A program made the position numbers and the translations under genes. Shown in pieces: positions 60,707 through 64,000 of a DNA stretch of 64,000 nt. Source of the stretch: Monocercomonoides exilis (taxonomy: Eukaryota > Preaxostyla > Oxymonadida > Polymastigidae). The notes below the pieces were generated by a model that did no database searches, was not told the DNA's origin, and saw only the letters and a program-made list of their open reading frames with translations. How positions within the stretch are numbered: position 1 is the stretch's first letter; each line of letters opens with the position of its first letter. The stretch spans positions 1,304,501-1,368,500 of the forward strand of contig LSRY02000013.1 of the NCBI GenBank assembly GCA_001643675.2, given 5' to 3'.

Positions 60707-62308
60707 ATGGGTGTTTTTGTATTTAACTTTTTTGAAACTTCATCATTCATGTCTCAATCTCCATTTTTCGATATTTTGAAGAGCGTGGAGAAAAGAAATG
60801 TGATGCCATCTCATGTGGAGATTAAATCTGATGATGATCAGCAATCAATCATCGATAAATTTTGTAAAAAATTTTCTGACCCATCTTTCGGTTTTCACCG
60901 ACTGACTGGGTTTGTTCGTTATGAATTCGACTTGCTTCTTCGTCTTCTCTCATCATCAGCCCAACCTCATCGTGGAAGGGCAAAATCAATCGAATCTTTG
61001 GATGAACAACTTTTTCTTTTGTTAGTTTTTCTTCACCACGGCTCCATTTCTTTAACTCACGTCATATCTCAATCAAAACACGAATCTCAAACATCAACTG
61101 TTCGACTTCTTCATTCAACAGCATCAAATTTAAAACCTCAACTTGCAAATCTTTTTCTTTCATTTCGTCCAGATCGATTAGAACAAATGAAGGAGGTGGG
61201 AATTGTGCTTGACTGCACAGTAATACCTACAAACAGGCCTGGAGGGAGGTTGGAGTTTGGAAAAAAATACTACTCAGGGAAGCATCACATCTATTGTGTC
61301 AAGGCGGAGGTGGGAGTGAACCCCAAGGTGGGGACAGCAAGTACAATCAGTTCTATCTACTCTGGGTCAACTCACGATTTCACTATTTTCAAAGAACATT
61401 ACCCCACATTTGTTCAAAAGCTTGGAGGAGCAAAGATTTTGGCCGATTCCGCTTTCATAGGAGCGAAACCAGAGCTTGGGGCGATTATTACAAAGCCCGT
61501 TGGAACTCCTGAGCTTGCATCTCATCGTGTTATTGTTGAAAGATTCTTTGGAAGGCTCAAAACTCTCTTTTCTGTCTTCCGTCATCCGTGGGTTTTTGAA
61601 ATGGAGCGTGTTGGGGACTATTTTTCAGTGGCTTGCTGCCTCACAAACTTTCATATCTTGCACAATCCACTCACAAATAAGGTTTTTGAAGCAAATTCAT
61701 TGTTTTTGGAGGAGTTATATTCGAATCACTTGAGAAAAGTTGATGCAAAGAAGGTTGCCAATGCTCGATATTTCGCCAAAATGAAAAATAAACTCAATCC
61801 AGAAAATACACTTACACCCACAATAACTACAATTTTGGCAGAAATTGGAGGCTTATCTTTCACTTTTTTACAATTATTTTTTATTTTCTTTCACTATTTT
61901 TTCGTTTTTATAAACATCATTTTACCATATTTTTTTATTTTAGATGCTTCTGATGATGATCTAAGGGCGTACGAAGCAGAAAAAGCGAAAGAAAGAAGAG
62001 AAAGAGCGAACAGCGAAGTTTCAGAACAAAGAAGCGAGCAAAAGGAACAGGTTTTGGAAAAAGAAAGAAATGATTTTGATGAAAATCAAAATTGTGATAA
62101 CTCACAAGCTTGGCACCTTCCGCAGCAATGGAAGTCGATAAGTATTTTTTCTCCATCTTCAACTCAACCTTTTCCTTCATTTTCACAATCACAACCTTCT
62201 TCTTCCTTTTCATCATCATCTTCATCATCTGCTTCTTCTTCCTCTTCTGTTGGTTCAAAACAAAATAAACCCCCATCTGTTCTTCAATCGTTGCAGAATA
62301 AAAAGTGA
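60707..62308 (+). CDS. Harbinger/ISL2EU-like DDE_Tnp_4 transposase
   Basis: After a helical N-terminus with an HTH-like part (SLDEQLFLLLVFLHHGSISL) comes a complete DDE_4 domain. Key sites are the first Asp in VGIVLDCTVIPTNRP, the SIYSGSTHDFTIF box, the second Asp in GGAKILADSAFIGAK and the Glu in HRVIVERFFGRLKTLF. ACCLTNFHILHNPL follows. All catalytic positions are kept and there is no stop, so this is the only potentially active transposase here. An intron of 93 bases at 61851-61943 keeps the frame, so it would be read as a hydrophobic stretch if not removed. The C-terminus is charged, then Ser-rich, and ends with TGA. The start could be ATG 60707 or 60749 (MSQSPFFDILKSVEKRN); the second is more protein-like. 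Flanking tgattgagtcaa repeats at 60.46-60.69 and 62.75-62.90 kb may be its subterminal sites. Confidence 0.85.
   Translation: MGVFVFNFFETSSFMSQSPFFDILKSVEKRNVMPSHVEIKSDDDQQSIIDKFCKKFSDPSFGFHRLTGFVRYEFDLLLRLLSSSAQPHRGRAKSIESLDEQLFLLLVFLHHGSISLTHVISQSKHESQTSTVRLLHSTASNLKPQLANLFLSFRPDRLEQMKEVGIVLDCTVIPTNRPGGRLEFGKKYYSGKHHIYCVKAEVGVNPKVGTASTISSIYSGSTHDFTIFKEHYPTFVQKLGGAKILADSAFIGAKPELGAIITKPVGTPELASHRVIVERFFGRLKTLFSVFRHPWVFEMERVGDYFSVACCLTNFHILHNPLTNKVFEANSLFLEELYSNHLRKVDAKKVANARYFAKMKNKLNPENTLTPTITTILAEIGGLSFTFLQLFFIFFHYFFVFINIILPYFFILDASDDDLRAYEAEKAKERRERANSEVSEQRSEQKEQVLEKERNDFDENQNCDNSQAWHLPQQWKSISIFSPSSTQPFPSFSQSQPSSSFSSSSSSSASSSSSVGSKQNKPPSVLQSLQNKK
61851..61943 (+). other. Probable GC-AG intron in the ISL2EU-like transposase gene (93 bases)
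   Basis: The segment GCTTATC...ATTTTAG is 85% A+T, a multiple of three and free of in-frame stops. Read through, it gives FLQLFFIFFHYFFVFINII in the middle of a soluble protein. Removed, EIG joins DASDDDLRAYEAEKAK. No GT occurs at a suitable place. Confidence 0.55.
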
Positions 62309-62926
62309 TTATCATTTTATTTTTCTTTAACTTCTTTAAGCAACCATCTCATCTTTTTAATAATCTTAAATAATTGATATTTCCAATTCAAAATTTTTTT
62401 TTTGAATAAAAAACAAAAATTGTGTTCATCAATAAAATTTCTATATATTTTTTATTTTTCTATACAAAATATAGTAATAAAAATGAAATGAAACAAAAAA
62501 CCAACAATAACAAAAAAGTAAACAAAATTGGATCGAAAGAGCTTTTTGTTTTTCTGAAATACAGATATAAATTTTTTTCAACTGTGATCATCTCTTGCTC
62601 GTGTTTAAAACGCAAGTTTCAAATTGTTCATTATGATCCGAATCGGAAGAAGAGATGTAGAAAATAAACAATAAACACTTAAAACAATCAAAAAAAGAAT
62701 TCACAAACTTGTTGTATTTTAAAAATCTGCTGACAAGGAAGAGAGTTTGAAAAAATGAGTCAATATCTTGATCGTAATTGACTCATAATTGTTTTCAAAA
62801 AAGATCAAAAAATGATCTATTCAAATCAGTTTTGATTAAGTCAATTCAAATAAGATCGACTAAATGCAAATTGATTGAGTCAAATCAAAATTATGCACTC
62901 AATTCGAAAAAGTTCAACTATAATGA
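62309..62926. other. Intergenic A+T-rich region with tgagtcaa motifs
   Basis: A+T-rich spacer between two transposons. From 62750 to 62900 it holds several direct and inverted tgattgagtcaa-like motifs, matching those upstream of the ISL2EU-like gene, and probably includes that element's right end. Confidence 0.5.
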
Positions 62927-64000
62927 GGGAGGAAACCAGGGCCGGGGAGGAAATCCGGGCCATTGATATTAAAATGGGAATTTTTTTATTTTTCCTTTTT
63001 TTGTGTTTGAATTTCGTTTCATGAATTGAAACAAAGAAAAACAGTAAAGATAAAGATATTTAACTATTCCAAAAAAGCTGTGCATTCCATAAAAGCTGCA
63101 ATGATATGGAATTAAAAATAAATAGTCTTCAGAACAAATCAGATAAATCATCAGAAGAATAATAAACAGCTCCAAATGAAGATCCCATTGGTGCAGATTT
63201 GGGTTCAACACCAGGTAATGCCCATTCTGGAGGATTATCAGGAAGATTTGATAAAATCTTCTCTGGGTTAAATGGCCATAACGTTGTGCTTTTCCAAGAA
63301 GATTTTATTGTTTCTGGATACGAAGCGGCTGCAAGTCCATTTCTTAGGATTTCCACAAAAATTTCTCTTTTTGAAGATGCTGAGGAAGTTGTTCCACTTT
63401 CTTTGGCTTTTCCAAACACCCTTTTCATACTTGCGAAGATGTATTGATCATTTGGCTGCAAAATGTGTGAAGTGTGCGATGGAAGTTTCACAAGATCAAT
63501 TAAATTATCCTTGCATAATTGAAGAATTTCAGGCTGAAAAGGTCCAACTCCACCATCCATAATGAGGACAGCATGCTTTTCTTTCTTTCCCACTGCAATT
63601 CTTTTATTTCTGATTTCTGTAATCACGCACTTTTTGAACAAGTCCAAAAAAATTGCTGATGAAACATGACCAGATAAAGAAGGAATGAACACTTCGTGTG
63701 AAGTTGTTCCCAGCTTGTATTCTTCTGGAAGTGTTGAAAATGGAATTAATATGGGTGTCAAATATCGACACCCGTCTGCACTTGTCATGAAGATAATTGA
63801 AGTGGAAGTTGGCAAGTGAACTTCAGGAACAACAGTAGAAGGCGTTGAGGATGAAGAAGCAACAAGTTCAGGTTGTTGTTTGGATGAAAAAGTGGAAGTT
63901 TCATCTAAGTTAAATAATAGCTGTGGAATTGGATTGACACTTTCAAACAATTTCTTCTCTTCGTCAAAGAAGGGGACGATTGTATATTTCGAAGTGTGGG
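62927..64000 (-). mobile_element. Second pogo-like transposon, left end inside window, truncated by window edge
   Basis: Two 18-base units (GGGAGGAAACCAGGGCC, GGGGAGGAAATCCGGGCC) at 62927-62961 match the ends of the 56.9-58.6-kb element. The transposase gene reads leftward and ends 168 bases before the terminus, similar to the 205-base spacing in the other copy. Confidence 0.8.
63129..64000 (-). CDS. Pogo-like (DDE_1) transposase, 5' part beyond window
   Basis: The frame is open from the window edge to TGA 63129, about 290 codons. It aligns over its whole length with the pseudogene at 57.4-58.3 kb. Catalytic acids: LLFNLDETSTF, VLIMDGGVGPF and SHTSHILQPNDQYIFASMKR; all three Asp are kept. 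DGCRYLTPILIPFSTLPEEY and TTSHEVFIPSLSGHVS fill positions where the other copy has a stop and a frameshift. The C-terminus is NPPEWALPGVEP, then a Ser/Asp-rich end. Such enzymes cut and paste their own element, usually at TA sites. The helix-turn-helix half lies outside the window, so integrity of the whole gene is unknown. Confidence 0.85.
   Translation of the reverse strand, partial: HTSKYTIVPFFDEEKKLFESVNPIPQLLFNLDETSTFSSKQQPELVASSSSTPSTVVPEVHLPTSTSIIFMTSADGCRYLTPILIPFSTLPEEYKLGTTSHEVFIPSLSGHVSSAIFLDLFKKCVITEIRNKRIAVGKKEKHAVLIMDGGVGPFQPEILQLCKDNLIDLVKLPSHTSHILQPNDQYIFASMKRVFGKAKESGTTSSASSKREIFVEILRNGLAAASYPETIKSSWKSTTLWPFNPEKILSNLPDNPPEWALPGVEPKSAPMGSSFGAVYYSSDDLSDLF

Overview
The window is eukaryotic: A+T-rich intergenic DNA, spliced genes, DIRS-type and DDE transposons, and host genes carrying very long homopolymeric Ser, Glu, Lys and Arg tracts. 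Several genes or relics encode secreted, Gly/Ser/Asn-rich beta-helix proteins. A short motif (CG, five residues, PC, then Ser or Thr-Ile, or a near variant) recurs in some of them. Together with a tubulin-type cytosolic carboxypeptidase, this fits a microtubule-rich anaerobic flagellate of the oxymonad (Preaxostyla) type, closest to Monocercomonoides or Streblomastix. The species assignment is inference; no rRNA or tRNA gene was seen.

Layout. 1-523 (-): 5' part of a secreted-protein gene running off the window. 1221-6539 (+): CCP/AGBL-type metallocarboxypeptidase with a giant Ser-rich tail. 7156-10512 (-): DEAH-box RNA helicase. 10.5-13.3 kb: intergenic microsatellites. 13258-27759 (-): a huge eIF4G-like gene whose MIF4G domain lies at about 14.4-16.1 kb; it is split by a single in-frame TAA at 21394. 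27908-28398 (-): a small three-exon gene. 29.2-33.1 kb and 34.6-35.5 kb: decaying beta-helix genes. 34.2 and 39.3 kb: a pair of inverted MITE-like copies. 39.8-42.4 kb (+): a ubiquitin-specific-protease domain fused to a transposase-like C-terminus. 42.9-46.8 kb: a DIRS-like tyrosine-recombinase retroelement lacking its RT core. 47.0-48.6 kb (+): the best preserved beta-helix gene. 50.2-55.6 kb: a 5.4-kb segment bounded by perfect 16-bp inverted repeats. 56.0-64.0 kb: a nested cluster of Merlin/IS1016-like, pogo-like (two copies) and Harbinger/ISL2EU-like DNA transposons.

The left 28 kb is a host-gene block (tubulin modification, RNA remodelling, translation initiation). The right 36 kb is a transposon and pseudogene graveyard. 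All recognisable complete host genes end in TGA, and TAA/TAG occur inside some otherwise continuous frames. Whether this is pseudogene decay or a UAR-as-glutamine code is left open, with the evidence on both sides given below. Introns are short, A+T-rich, start GTTT, GTCT or GCTT rather than GTAAGT, and two of them are invisible because they are multiples of three with no in-frame stop.
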